From Varanus komodoensis (lineage: Eukaryota > Chordata > Lepidosauria > Squamata > Varanidae), in the NCBI RefSeq assembly GCF_004798865.1, contig NW_025336346.1, positions 830,904-894,903 on the forward strand: a DNA stretch of 64,000 bases, read 5' to 3'. The notes below the pieces were generated by a model. That model saw only the letters and a list, made by a program, of their open reading frames with translations, did no database searches and had not been told where the DNA came from. The number at the start of each line of letters is the position of its first letter. The first letter of the stretch is position 1. The position numbers and the translations under genes were made by a program. Below, piece after piece: positions 53,801 through 56,568 of this stretch.

Positions 53801-56547
53801 ATTAAATTTCAGGTACATCCTGTGATGTTTAGAAACATCCTGCGATGTCAGGTTCATACCTGCGGATAGGAAGGGTGCTTTCTCAAGGCTTGATGTAACT
53901 TCTTCTGGAAAATTGCTCCATCCACAGCTATGGAAAAGTATCAGAGCCAAACAGTGTCACACTCAAATCAGAATACTCTGAAAGTGCCACCTTCCTCCCT
54001 TCTTTTATTTTCTCCAAGATGGACAAAATTGCACCAGGCAAAGCTCTCCCCAGCCTATAGGTGCAGTGATAGTAGGGTACAACTGTAGCTCAGTGAAAGT
54101 AAATAAATACATTTCTGGCAGGGCTACTTTATATTTAACAATTGCAGCAGAAAATCAGCAAGGTGATGCTGTATTTGCATGCTGAAAATAACATTCACTG
54201 ATTCTTTTTCTGTTTGCTATACAGCTACTGAAGGCACAGAAGCCCACCTAGAAAAACATGACAACCTTAAATGAAAGCAATGCTGCACCTGTTGCATGTC
54301 TATCTTAAAGCTGCTAAAGGTACAGAATTTATCTCACTAAAACAAGGGAGCAAAATAATGAGTTCTCCCTCAGACAATCTGCTATTTCTGTTTCTTTGCC
54401 ATTACTTACAAATACTTACAACTATCTAGAAATATCAGAAAGGGAAAGAAACAAGCATGCGTAACTTGCAACTGAGTAAACTGAATGTAGTTCTCCTTGC
54501 TGAAAATATCAGTAGTGCATTTATATAGACAAATCTCTGCTAATCCAGACACACCATAACACAATCTTTAGTTAAACTTAAACGATCATGATTAAATGGA
54601 GCACTTCTTCAGAACTGTTGACAGGAAATCAGTGTTGATGAGATGGAACTCAGTGATTGGCACTTAATTTCCTTTTAGCATAACTGTTACCATCAGCACA
54701 AAAATCTGTACCTATTTCATTCTGGCTTTCTCCTGCTCTCAGTATAATCCCTGCTGTCTTCAGGAGCTTTCCAAATGCACTGTTGCTCTCTACAACTTCA
54801 TCTTGGGCAATGGCTTTTTTCTTTCCAGAGACTCGAGGTTTTTTTGTTTCTAAGATGGAAAAGTTAAATGTCATAGTTGGGAATGATAATTCTTAATATA
54901 ACTAACTGAACTGCACATTAACTTTTATGCAAGAAATTCCACCAACATTTTGGGAAAATGAAATCAAAGAAACATGTATCAAGGACAAAGCATGAGAGTA
55001 GTCAGTAAGAGATATTATTCAGGAAGAGGATAAAAAGTGCAATCCCCAGAACATTTGAGAGATTTGTGGTTTGCAGTCCAAATTATAAAATTATTTCTTA
55101 CACAGGATCTGCACATCAAAGGGTATTAAAGTGAAATCACTGGAGTTTAAAAGTGCTTAGCTTTTTAGCTTGTAAATAGCATTATTACAAAACCATATGA
55201 TGCTTTCAGGATCTGTAAAACATGACTGTAACCTGAGACTTCAGATTAAAATTGTGTAATATTATATACAAGGCAAAACCCAGCCAAAATTCCCCCAATT
55301 CTTCAGAGATCACAGGGAATGCAGAGGGACTACATGTGGGAGAAGAGGATTGGAAAATCCTGCTCTGTTCAAGGTATGTAAGCTGCTGACAGAATGGCAA
55401 TCTTGGAACCAACACAAGGTCAAGAATAATTGCCAATTCAATGCTCAGTAGTAGCACTGAAGCTCATTTCTGTCACACTGTTCCTGAGGTCCTAAGAATA
55501 CTTCCAAACTATTGTGCAGTATCTAAGAGCTACAACCATCTTCCATTAAGAGGAGATAGGAGCAGGAATCATCTCCAGAACGCATGGAAGAAATCTGAGA
55601 GACTTCAGGTGCAATCCTATTTAAATTTAGACAGTAAAAAGACCTACAACTATGGTGACTGGGACATGCTGGGAGTTGTAGGCCTTTTGTAAATCTAAGT
55701 TTTCATAGAAGCATGGCGTTTTGATAGAAATATGTTGCCATAGTCACATTACATTTCTAAGGCTTTGTGAAGCATGGTATAAATTCTGGAATATACTCCA
55801 CTACCCTTCCAGTTCCAGGCTTGAAAGGAGAGGTGGCTCTTTTCCTTCTTGTGCCTCAAGCTCAGGAAAAATGGCAATTGACAGAAGGTAGAACATTTGC
55901 TATGATAAACATATGTATAGAATACATGGATATGTATAGATAAACGCCTGCATAGAACACAGGAAGGTAAATTCAGCTCCTTCCTTCCATCGTGGATCTA
56001 ATTATTTGCATTGCCAGTTTTTGCATTTTATTTTCTGCATTGTAGATTGTATTGCTTTGTTTTATTGGTTTTATATGGTTTTAATTAATTGTGTTAGTTA
56101 TTGTCATGTTAAATTGTTTTAGATGTTTTATTATAAGCCACCCAGAGAGCCTCTGGGCTATAGAGTGCCATATAAATACAACTAACTAACTAACTAACTA
56201 ATTCACTCTTCCCCAAAGAGATTACCATACTTAAGAGAACAATATCCAAAATATACAATGTAGATACATTACTCATATAGCAATTTTCTCTGTGCACTCA
56301 CAAATAATTGTATATATTCAGTGTACATAATATGGAGGAAATGGGCTGAAGAAATGCAGATAACAACTATGTTTGTCCTTGCTGTTGACCTGGGCATTAC
56401 AAAAATAATGATATTCTCTCTGCCTGGTGTCCTTATCCAAAAGAATTCCAGATGCCAGAAATGGTTTTTCCTTTACATACTTGGTAATTCTTCTATCGGG
56501 TTTTCCATACAGGCTCCAGTTTTGGACAATTTCCGTTTTGAAATCAT
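227..56547 (-). CDS. FANCD2: FANCD2, Fanconi anaemia group D2 protein (37 coding exons, 3' end off window)
   Basis: FANCD2 is the nuclear DNA-repair scaffold that pairs with FANCI. It is monoubiquitinated by the FA core complex (FANCL/UBE2T) and clamps DNA during interstrand-crosslink repair. Thirty-seven coding exons were found by matching minus-strand translations to the known vertebrate protein, and every splice phase joins. The spliced CDS in view is 3846 bases (1282 codons); the remaining C-terminal part, including the acidic tail, lies left of base 1. The start ATG (56545-56547) opens a basic N-terminus (MISKRKLSK) like human MVSKRRLSK. The ubiquitin-acceptor lysine falls at codon 561, as in human, within MVIRKQLSS. 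An SQ site equivalent to the ATM site S222 is at codon 223 (DSQH). Three introns use GC instead of GT donors. No stop or frameshift was seen in the exons, so the gene looks functional. It shares a promoter with EMC3. Its introns hold most of the transposons in the window. Confidence 0.97.
438..592 (+). repeat. tRNA-derived SINE, 3' part
   Basis: It shares the core TTTGGGCCAGTCACAGACTC and CCAACCTACCTCACAGGGTT with the fuller SINE at 7258-7509. The tRNA-like head is missing. The 3' part is diverged, with AATAT-rich ends instead of a clean AATAAA tail. Confidence 0.8.
1075..1395 (-). repeat. tRNA-derived SINE, near full length, minus strand
   Basis: Read on the minus strand it starts GGTGGTGCAGTGGTTTAAAC (A-box region), has a B-box-like GGTTTGAATCTGC, and continues with a conserved body (GACTGTCTGCGGACAAACGC). 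It ends AACCTTTACCTTTTTTTAC. This is a widespread squamate SINE type. It is moderately diverged. Confidence 0.85.
2241..2334 (-). CDS. FANCD2: FANCD2 exon 37
   Basis: It encodes [20 protein letters not shown], then [11 protein letters not shown] (human [20 protein letters not shown]). The acceptor is TTCACCAG and the donor AGTGAG|GTAAGT. An L2 tail starts about 22 bases upstream of the acceptor, inside the intron. Confidence 0.96.
2358..2440 (+). repeat. L2-type LINE 3' tail fragment
   Basis: It contains GTGAGCCGCCCCGAGGC, GCTGCATAGAAATGTTCTAA and (AAAT)n, the same 3' end as the L2 copy at 2650-5216. It is severely 5'-truncated and sits about 22 bases from the acceptor of FANCD2 exon 37. Confidence 0.85.
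2650..5216 (+). mobile_element. L2-clade LINE, 5'-truncated, long RT frame
   Basis: A single frame from about 2659 to 4872, interrupted only by a TAG at 3178-3180, encodes the end of the endonuclease ([19 protein letters not shown]), the linker and a full reverse transcriptase. RT motifs include [55 protein letters not shown] and the catalytic YADD (4177-4188). Compared with the copy at 41257, two bases are missing near 4838, which moves the C-terminus out of frame and ends the ORF at 4875. The 3' end is GTTGTAAGCCGCCCCGAGGC plus an A-rich AATAAA tail. The element looks young and inactive. It lies in FANCD2 intron 36, opposite to the gene. Confidence 0.92.
5262..5665 (-). mobile_element. BovB (RTE) LINE 3' fragment, minus strand
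   Basis: On the minus strand it encodes [19 protein letters not shown] and [15 protein letters not shown], the C-terminus of BovB, then GGACACGACTTCATGACTAA and an AACAA tail. It is a close relative of the copies at 15862 and 48515. Confidence 0.93.
5666..6091. other. FANCD2 intron, nothing recognised
   Basis: AT-rich intron sequence between the BovB fragment and exon 36. No repeat or RNA gene was recognised. Confidence 0.5.
6092..6214 (-). CDS. FANCD2: FANCD2 exon 36
   Basis: It encodes [20 protein letters not shown], then [11 protein letters not shown] (human [20 protein letters not shown]). The acceptor is CATGCAG and the donor ACCAG|GTAATA. Confidence 0.96.
6925..7024 (-). CDS. FANCD2: FANCD2 exon 35
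   Basis: It encodes [20 protein letters not shown], then [12 protein letters not shown] (human [20 protein letters not shown]). The acceptor is TTTGACAG and the donor TTCTG|GTAAGG. Confidence 0.93.
7258..7509 (+). repeat. tRNA-derived SINE, full length
   Basis: The head GCCAGTGTGGTGCAGTGGTT has an A-box, and GAGTTCTTGTCCCC is a decayed B-box. The body has TTTGGGCCAGTCACAGACCC and CAACCTACCCCACAGGGTT, and the element ends GGCAGGATATAAATC with (AAAT)n. The 3' end resembles L2/CR1-type tails, suggesting mobilisation by such a LINE; this is inferred. Confidence 0.88.
7792..7919 (-). CDS. FANCD2: FANCD2 exon 34
   Basis: It encodes [20 protein letters not shown], then [14 protein letters not shown] (human [20 protein letters not shown]). 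The acceptor is TCTACAG and the donor ATAG|GTAATG. Confidence 0.95.
8184..8294 (-). CDS. FANCD2: FANCD2 exon 33
   Basis: It encodes [20 protein letters not shown], then [16 protein letters not shown] (human [20 protein letters not shown]). The acceptor is CCCTCAG and the donor CTCAG|GTAGGA. Confidence 0.95.
8566..9499. other. FANCD2 intron, no gene seen
   Basis: Intron between exons 33 and 32. It holds a short (ATG)n near 8600 and G/T-rich stretches at 8840-8960, but no recognised gene or repeat family. Confidence 0.5.
9500..10006. mobile_element. Non-autonomous hAT DNA transposon (507 bp)
   Basis: The ends are CAGGGCCTTTTTTTTTTGT on the left and, on the opposite strand at the right, CAGTGCTTATTTTGTAAAA; both are T-rich hAT-type terminal repeats. 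The flanks are 8-bp duplications, ATTATAAG (9492-9499) and ATTATGAG (10007-10014), differing at one base. GTTCCGGCACCATTTTT occurs near both ends. No transposase frame is present. Confidence 0.85.
10054..10172 (-). CDS. FANCD2: FANCD2 exon 32
   Basis: It encodes [20 protein letters not shown], then [15 protein letters not shown] (human [20 protein letters not shown]). The acceptor is GCTTAAG and the donor TTTG|GTGAGT. The hAT element at 9500-10006 ends 48 bases downstream in the intron. Confidence 0.96.
10300..10428 (-). CDS. FANCD2: FANCD2 exon 31
   Basis: It encodes [20 protein letters not shown], then [13 protein letters not shown] (human [20 protein letters not shown]). The acceptor is CCTGCAG and the donor TTCCAG|GTTAGA. 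Confidence 0.96.
10429..11768. other. FANCD2 intron 30, nothing recognised
   Basis: About 1.3 kb of AT-rich intron with no repeat family, RNA gene or exon that I can support. Confidence 0.5.
11769..11885 (-). CDS. FANCD2: FANCD2 exon 30
   Basis: It encodes [20 protein letters not shown], then [16 protein letters not shown] (human [20 protein letters not shown]). The acceptor is ATATTAG and the donor TTCAAG|GTATGT. Confidence 0.96.
11886..13196. other. FANCD2 intron 29, nothing recognised
   Basis: About 1.3 kb of intron following a GC donor. It contains a C-tract at 12979-12989. No repeat family was recognised. Confidence 0.5.
13197..13343 (-). CDS. FANCD2: FANCD2 exon 29 (GC donor)
   Basis: It encodes [20 protein letters not shown], then [10 protein letters not shown] (human [20 protein letters not shown]). 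The acceptor is TTTTCAG. The donor is ACAAAG|GCAAGC, a third GC-AG intron. The intron before it (13344-21782) is the largest in the window. Confidence 0.95.
13731..13760. repeat. (TATC)n microsatellite
   Basis: Seven and a half copies of TATC, abutting the L2 3' end at 13761 and probably grown from the LINE tail. Confidence 0.95.
13761..14015 (-). repeat. L2-type LINE 3' fragment, minus strand
   Basis: On the minus strand it reads from GGAGCGCATTC-like RT-end sequence (reverse complement of GAATGCGCTCCCCAGAGAGG) through GAGCCGCCCCGAGGC to the tail. It matches the ends of the L2 copies at 4900-5210 and 41530-41800. Confidence 0.85.
14062..14617 (+). mobile_element. Tigger1-like (pogo/Tc1-mariner) element, internally deleted, 556 bp
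   Basis: The terminal inverted repeats are CAGGTATACCTC at the left and CAGGCATACCTTGG read from the right. The left flank is TA and the right flank CA, a decayed TA target. The 5' part (TTTTTCCAACAG, GTGTCTCTGTCTCACATTTTG, GGGCCTCCCTATTCCCTGAG) and the start of the transposase gene (AAGCTAGAAATGATTAAGCT, TAGTGAGGAAGGCATGTTGA) closely follow the Tigger1 family that I know from mammals. Most of the transposase is deleted. The coding remnant (a helix-turn-helix start) is not open. Confidence 0.85.
14618..15843. other. FANCD2 intron 28, no gene seen
   Basis: About 1.2 kb of intron between Tigger and BovB. A C-tract lies near 15758-15767. Nothing else was recognised. Confidence 0.5.
15862..19290 (+). 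mobile_element. BovB (RTE-clade) LINE, nearly full length, inactive
   Basis: The 5' end (TTCATGGATCACTGCCTTGT) is the typical BovB start. The endonuclease shows [16 protein letters not shown] and [13 protein letters not shown], then the QIDYVLC and SDHELLV motifs. The reverse transcriptase shows [33 protein letters not shown] and catalytic YADD (18308-18319). The C-terminus is [19 protein letters not shown]. Coding is broken by a frameshift near 16455, a TAG replacing the Trp of GDWNAKVG at 16674, further breaks near 17343 and 17912, and an insertion of an L2 tail at 18632-18830. The 3' end is GGACACGACTTCAAGAGTAA with (AAC)n. It lies in intron 28, opposite to FANCD2. Confidence 0.94.
18632..18830 (+). 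mobile_element. L2-type LINE 3' end nested inside BovB
   Basis: GGCCAGGGCGGCTTGTTTTA, GTTGTAAGCCGCCCCGAGGC and (AAAT)n interrupt the BovB RT frame. The BovB reading resumes at GTCAAGGCTATG, as in the uninterrupted copy at 48570. This L2 insertion is therefore younger than the BovB insertion. No clear target duplication is visible. Confidence 0.9.
19293..21668 (+). mobile_element. L1-like non-autonomous retroposon with internal repeats (about 2.4 kb)
   Basis: A long 5' leader is followed by a 97-codon frame (19805-20095) starting [19 protein letters not shown], a Gln/Leu-rich coiled-coil-like segment similar to the start of L1 ORF1. The next roughly 900 bases hold imperfect repeats (20365-21236) built on TTTAAAAGGTATTATAGGTA and TAGCTAAGATG, then a 3' leader ending AATAAAATTTCTTTAAAAAA. 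There is no endonuclease or reverse transcriptase. It begins directly after the BovB (AAC)n tail. The L1 assignment rests on layout and the ORF1-like start, not on a database match. Confidence 0.5.
21783..21895 (-). CDS. FANCD2: FANCD2 exon 28 (low-complexity linker)
   Basis: It encodes [20 protein letters not shown], a Ser/Lys-rich, poorly conserved linker matching human [20 protein letters not shown] only loosely. The acceptor CTTTTTAG, donor GAAAAG|GTACTG and phases all fit. Confidence 0.88.
22029..22078. repeat. (ATA)n microsatellite
   Basis: About sixteen units of ATA/ATT-type trinucleotide, in the intron after exon 28. Confidence 0.97.
22947..23045 (-). CDS. FANCD2: FANCD2 exon 27
   Basis: It encodes [20 protein letters not shown], then a basic end KKKNK (human PDYVPPLGNFDVETLDITP). 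The acceptor is TTTACAG and the donor CAAAG|GTAACA. Confidence 0.94.
23046..24776. other. FANCD2 intron 26, nothing recognised
   Basis: 1.7 kb of intron without a recognised repeat or gene. Confidence 0.5.
24777..24885 (-). CDS. FANCD2: FANCD2 exon 26
   Basis: It encodes [20 protein letters not shown], then [15 protein letters not shown] (human [20 protein letters not shown]). The acceptor is GCTCAAG and the donor TAGGAG|GTAAGC. Confidence 0.95.
25859..26256. mobile_element. Non-autonomous hAT (Charlie-like) transposon, 398 bp
   Basis: The ends are CAGGGGTGGCAAACCTATGG at the left and, read from the right, CAGTGATGGCGAAACTTTTA. A perfect 8-bp duplication, TCCTAGAC, flanks it (25851-25858 and 26257-26264). 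The body has the familiar GTGCCCAAACTG and AAACCCACTTATTTATCGC (opposite strand) of a hAT family shared by lizards and some mammals. No transposase is present. Confidence 0.93.
26257..27120. other. FANCD2 intron 25, nothing more recognised
   Basis: Apart from the 3' target duplication (26257-26264), no feature was recognised. Confidence 0.5.
27121..27236 (-). CDS. FANCD2: FANCD2 exon 25
   Basis: It encodes [20 protein letters not shown], then [11 protein letters not shown] (human [20 protein letters not shown]). The acceptor is GCTATAG and the donor CGGGAG|GTAAGT. Confidence 0.96.
27582..27682 (-). CDS. FANCD2: FANCD2 exon 24
   Basis: It encodes [20 protein letters not shown], then [13 protein letters not shown] (human [20 protein letters not shown]). 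The acceptor is TCACCAG and the donor GTTAG|GTATGG. Confidence 0.95.
27865..28011 (-). CDS. FANCD2: FANCD2 exon 23
   Basis: It encodes [16 protein letters not shown], then [14 protein letters not shown] (human [20 protein letters not shown]). Phase selects the CTGCAG acceptor over a TTTCCAG 17 bases further in. The donor is AAAAG|GTCAGT. Confidence 0.93.
28102..28175 (-). CDS. FANCD2: FANCD2 exon 22
   Basis: It encodes [20 protein letters not shown] (human [20 protein letters not shown]). It starts at spliced base 1948, the same position as human exon 22 as I recall it. The acceptor is TTCTTTAG and the donor GACAG|GTATTT. Confidence 0.94.
28673..28792 (-). CDS. FANCD2: FANCD2 exon 21
   Basis: It encodes [20 protein letters not shown], then [16 protein letters not shown] (human [20 protein letters not shown]). 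The acceptor is CCTGCAG and the donor ATCCTG|GTAGGG. Confidence 0.96.
29134..29194 (-). CDS. FANCD2: FANCD2 exon 20 (GC donor)
   Basis: It encodes [20 protein letters not shown] (human ends LTQERANLSDEQCTQ). The acceptor is ATTTCAG. The donor is GTCAG|GCAAGT, a second GC-AG intron. 61 bases; phases join exons 19 and 21. Confidence 0.93.
29420..33895 (+). mobile_element. CR1 LINE, near full length, ORF2 broken
   Basis: A GC-rich 5' region (about 29420-29870) is followed by ORF1, then ORF2, then the short CR1 3' end (GCTCTGTTTCTATGTTTCTA). ORF2 has an endonuclease ([28 protein letters not shown] region damaged) and a reverse transcriptase ([38 protein letters not shown], catalytic FADD at 33008-33019). 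ORF2 is split into at least five overlapping frames by frameshifts between 31440 and 32730, while the RT and C-terminal part 32732-33811 stays open for 359 codons. It lies in FANCD2 intron 19, opposite to the gene. It looks young but cannot move by itself. Confidence 0.93.
29877..30862 (+). CDS. CR1 ORF1: zinc-finger-like head and SGNH esterase domain (one frameshift)
   Basis: It starts [20 protein letters not shown]. The head has CESC and CPRC pairs (C-x2-C spaced about 22 residues apart), then a coiled-coil-like [14 protein letters not shown] one-base shift near 30200 moves the frame. The rest is a GDSL/SGNH hydrolase-like domain: VWDSLLRG with the nucleophile Ser at 30377-30379 (the usual Gly before Asp is Trp), GTND (30533-30544) and DRLH with Asp and His (30782-30793). 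In CR1 and related LINEs this domain is an esterase of uncertain role that binds lipid or RNA. It is a transposon gene, not a host gene. Confidence 0.85.
34403..34554. mobile_element. Small non-autonomous hAT MITE, 152 bp
   Basis: The terminal repeats are CGGTAGTTTTCAACCACTGG at the left and, from the right, CAGTGGTTTTCAACTTTTCC. A perfect 8-bp duplication, CACTAAAG, flanks it (34395-34402 and 34555-34562). The ends are those of a Charlie/SPIN-like hAT. No coding capacity. Confidence 0.88.
34616..35040 (+). repeat. CR1 LINE 3' fragment, older subfamily
   Basis: It encodes remnants of [19 protein letters not shown] and continues to GGACTCAATGGCCTTCATGG and the CR1 end TTCTATTCTATGATTCTC. It is 5'-truncated. 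It matches the copy at 44120-45150 rather than the full-length CR1 at 29420. Confidence 0.92.
35147..35256 (-). CDS. FANCD2: FANCD2 exon 19 (ubiquitin-acceptor lysine K561)
   Basis: It encodes [20 protein letters not shown] (human [20 protein letters not shown]). The lysine of IRKQ, codon at 35232-35230, is spliced codon 561, identical in number to the human monoubiquitination site. The acceptor is CCTGCAG and the donor AAACG|GTGAGC. Confidence 0.97.
35257..36479. other. FANCD2 intron 18, nothing recognised
   Basis: 1.2 kb of AT-rich intron; no repeat family recognised. Confidence 0.5.
36480..36587 (-). CDS. FANCD2: FANCD2 exon 18
   Basis: It encodes [20 protein letters not shown], then [16 protein letters not shown] (human [20 protein letters not shown]). 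The acceptor is CTTTCAG and the donor ATTCAG|GTGAGT. Confidence 0.96.
37286..37417 (-). CDS. FANCD2: FANCD2 exon 17
   Basis: It encodes [20 protein letters not shown], then [11 protein letters not shown] (human [20 protein letters not shown]). The acceptor is CCTGCAG and the donor CTGAAG|GTAAGG. Confidence 0.96.
37991..38033. repeat. (ATT)n microsatellite
   Basis: About fourteen ATT units adjoining the L2 tail at 38034, probably grown from its A-rich end on the minus strand. Confidence 0.97.
38034..38115 (-). repeat. L2-type LINE tail, minus strand
   Basis: On the minus strand: GTTGTAAGCCGCCCCGAGG, then GGGGCGGCATAGAAATG. Severely 5'-truncated. Confidence 0.85.
38116..39182. other. FANCD2 intron 16, no gene seen
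   Basis: AT-rich intron with a short (ATATAG)n near 38585. Nothing else was recognised. Confidence 0.5.
39183..39317 (-). CDS. FANCD2: FANCD2 exon 16
   Basis: It encodes [20 protein letters not shown], then [16 protein letters not shown] (human [20 protein letters not shown]). The acceptor is CACTCAG and the donor CAGCAG|GTATAG. Confidence 0.95.
39531..39660. mobile_element. Palindromic MITE, 130 bp
   Basis: The ends GGTGCAATTCTAGGCATG and, from the right, GGTGCATTCCTGTGCATG form a long imperfect palindrome, with TTAA on or next to both sides. GCATGCTGTGAGTTGTAGGA in the middle is typical of a squamate palindromic family. A partial relative lies at 55610-55700. The superfamily (piggyBac by TTAA) is inferred only. 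Confidence 0.65.
40099..40242 (-). CDS. FANCD2: FANCD2 exon 15
   Basis: It encodes [20 protein letters not shown], then [18 protein letters not shown] (human [20 protein letters not shown]). The acceptor is CAAAAAG, with a poor pyrimidine tract, and the donor CACTG|GTGAGT. Confidence 0.95.
41142..41177 (-). CDS. FANCD2: FANCD2 exon 14 (36-base micro-exon)
   Basis: It encodes [12 protein letters not shown] (human AIENTASVSEHK). The acceptor is TGTTCTAG and the donor CATAAG|GTACTT. An L2 fragment begins only about 80 bases upstream in the intron. Confidence 0.93.
41257..41842 (+). repeat. L2-type LINE 3' fragment
   Basis: From CTGACGGGGACTGGGCGTTA to the tail GTTGTAAGCCGCCCCGAGGC and (AAAT)n. 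It keeps the C-terminal RT-ORF open (to [11 protein letters not shown] at 41634). It is a close sister of the copy at 2650-5216 and shows the two bases that copy has lost. It lies just upstream of micro-exon 14. Confidence 0.93.
43027..43118. repeat. Palindromic repeat fragment
   Basis: AATGCAATCCTATG and AAAGTCCCATTAAAATT are parts of a palindromic squamate repeat (ends GCAATCCTATR, core AGTCCCATT). It is diverged and lacks clear ends. Confidence 0.45.
43575..43683 (-). CDS. FANCD2: FANCD2 exon 13
   Basis: It encodes [20 protein letters not shown], then ISEGWVK (human [20 protein letters not shown]). The acceptor is CTTTTCAG after a pyrimidine tract and the donor GTGAAG|GTCAGA. A second AG inside the exon start (AACCAG) is less likely, by phase and by alignment. 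Confidence 0.94.
44120..45150 (+). repeat. CR1 LINE 3' part, old and broken
   Basis: It encodes [20 protein letters not shown] and SADDTKLGG (the FADD motif is changed to SADD), then [20 protein letters not shown] and [12 protein letters not shown]. The 3' end is CTGCTATTCTACGATG. Several frame breaks. It lies opposite to FANCD2 in intron 12. Confidence 0.93.
45361..45455 (+). repeat. Old L2/CR1-type LINE tail
   Basis: TTGTAAGACCATCCTGAGAC, a small body and (AAAT)n. A diverged version of the L2 tail, like the one at 49108-49170. Confidence 0.6.
45787..45887 (-). CDS. FANCD2: FANCD2 exon 12
   Basis: It encodes [20 protein letters not shown], then [13 protein letters not shown] (human [20 protein letters not shown]). 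The acceptor is TTCTGCAG and the donor GCAAG|GTTTGT. Confidence 0.95.
46305..46990 (+). repeat. Old L2-type LINE 3' fragment
   Basis: TTGCAATGCACTCTTCATGG, GGGCTTCCCTTGAAGATGGT and CCTAAACAGCTTGGGGCCAG follow the L2 RT C-terminus with many changes, ending in AATAAACAAATAAATAAG. It is clearly older than the copies at 2650 and 41257. Confidence 0.85.
47247..47351 (-). CDS. FANCD2: FANCD2 exon 11
   Basis: It encodes [20 protein letters not shown], then [15 protein letters not shown] (human [20 protein letters not shown]). The acceptor is CCCGTAG and the donor ATAGAG|GTGAGG. Confidence 0.96.
48332..48419 (-). CDS. FANCD2: FANCD2 exon 10
   Basis: It encodes [20 protein letters not shown] (human [20 protein letters not shown]). 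The acceptor is CATTTCAG and the donor TCTGAG|GTAAGA. Confidence 0.96.
48515..49013 (+). repeat. BovB LINE 3' fragment with open C-terminal frame
   Basis: From ACTAAAAAGCAGAGACATC to GGACACGACTTCGCAACTAA with (AAC)n. A 148-codon frame (48560-49003) encodes the BovB C-terminus ([39 protein letters not shown]). It is uninterrupted where the copy at 15862 carries the nested L2. Confidence 0.94.
49108..49170 (+). repeat. Old L2/CR1-type LINE tail
   Basis: CCATCCTGAGACTCTAGAAG to AAATAAACAAATAAATA, like 45361-45455. Confidence 0.5.
49310..49950 (+). other. Unassigned repeat-like block with short Glu/Ser/Pro-rich frame
   Basis: This part of intron 9 differs in base use from its AT-rich surroundings. 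A 92-codon frame (49353-49628) reads SAEP/E-rich low-complexity protein (for example [18 protein letters not shown]). Further on come GTGACTTGGGAGAATGATCC and an AATAAAACACGG end. It looks like a piece of an interspersed element, possibly an old retroelement, but I cannot name the family and see no terminal repeats. Confidence 0.35.
50629..50753 (-). CDS. FANCD2: FANCD2 exon 9 (SQ phosphosite equivalent to S222)
   Basis: It encodes [18 protein letters not shown] followed by SEIAKELG (human LQHDIITSLPEILGDSQH). The SQ at codon 223 corresponds to the ATM site S222 of human FANCD2, one residue being inserted upstream (exon 7/8 junction). The acceptor is CCCTGCAG-type and the donor CTTGG|GTAAGT. 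Confidence 0.96.
51150..51228 (-). CDS. FANCD2: FANCD2 exon 8 (GC donor)
   Basis: It encodes [19 protein letters not shown] (human [19 protein letters not shown]). The acceptor is CTTTCAG. The donor is AACAAG|GCAAGT, a GC-AG intron; no GT in frame is available nearby. Confidence 0.95.
51756..51808 (-). CDS. FANCD2: FANCD2 exon 7
   Basis: It encodes [17 protein letters not shown] (human PAIIKTLFEKLPEYFFE). The acceptor is TTGGAAG and the donor GAAAG|GTTAGT. Confidence 0.94.
52243..52306 (-). CDS. FANCD2: FANCD2 exon 6
   Basis: It encodes [20 protein letters not shown] (human [12 protein letters not shown]). The acceptor is CATTACAG and the donor TTACAG|GTAAGA. A 128-bp tandem duplication lies about 270 bases upstream in the intron. 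Confidence 0.95.
52501..52565 (-). repeat. L2-type LINE tail, minus strand
   Basis: On the minus strand: GAGCTGCCCCAAGGC, GGGGGGCGGCATAGAAATG and a (TTAA)n-like tail. It abuts the CA repeat that starts the 128-bp duplication. Confidence 0.8.
52573..52828. repeat. Exact tandem duplication of 128 bp
   Basis: Two units, 52573-52700 and 52701-52828, appear identical base for base. Each begins with an (AC)n stretch and ends GGACAAATAG. This is a recent duplication, probably seeded by the CA repeats, or an assembly error. Confidence 0.93.
53203..53306 (-). CDS. FANCD2: FANCD2 exon 5
   Basis: It encodes [20 protein letters not shown] (human [20 protein letters not shown]). The acceptor is CTGTTAG. 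The donor ACAAG|GTCAAT is a weak GT site but is required by phase. Confidence 0.93.
53860..53927 (-). CDS. FANCD2: FANCD2 exon 4
   Basis: It encodes [20 protein letters not shown] (human [20 protein letters not shown]). The acceptor is TTCCATAG and the donor CCGCAG|GTATGA. Confidence 0.96.
54712..54849 (-). CDS. FANCD2: FANCD2 exon 3
   Basis: It encodes [11 protein letters not shown] (basic, nuclear-localisation-like), then [20 protein letters not shown], matching human [20 protein letters not shown]. The acceptor is CATCTTAG and the donor ATAG|GTACAG. Confidence 0.96.
55610..55725. repeat. Palindromic MITE fragment
   Basis: AGGTGCAATCCTATTTAAAT and ACATGCTGGGAGTTGTAGGC match the palindromic family seen at 39531-39660. 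The right end is eroded. Confidence 0.55.
55985..56203 (+). repeat. L2-like LINE 3' end and (AACT)n
   Basis: TTATAAGCCACCCAGAGAGC, GGGCTATAGAGTGCCATATA and a tail of ACTAACTAACTAACTA. This is a different L2-like subfamily from the AAGCCGCCCCGAGGC type. Confidence 0.65.
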
Positions 56548-56568
56548 GGCAACAACCACCAACGTCTC
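56481..56568 (-). CDS. FANCD2: FANCD2 exon 2 (start codon)
   Basis: The acceptor is TAATAG|GAGACG and the donor A|GTATGT. 21 bases of 5' UTR precede ATG at 56547-56545. It encodes [17 protein letters not shown] and ends in codon phase 1. It aligns with human residues 1-22; the basic residues are part of the N-terminal nuclear-localisation region. Confidence 0.93.
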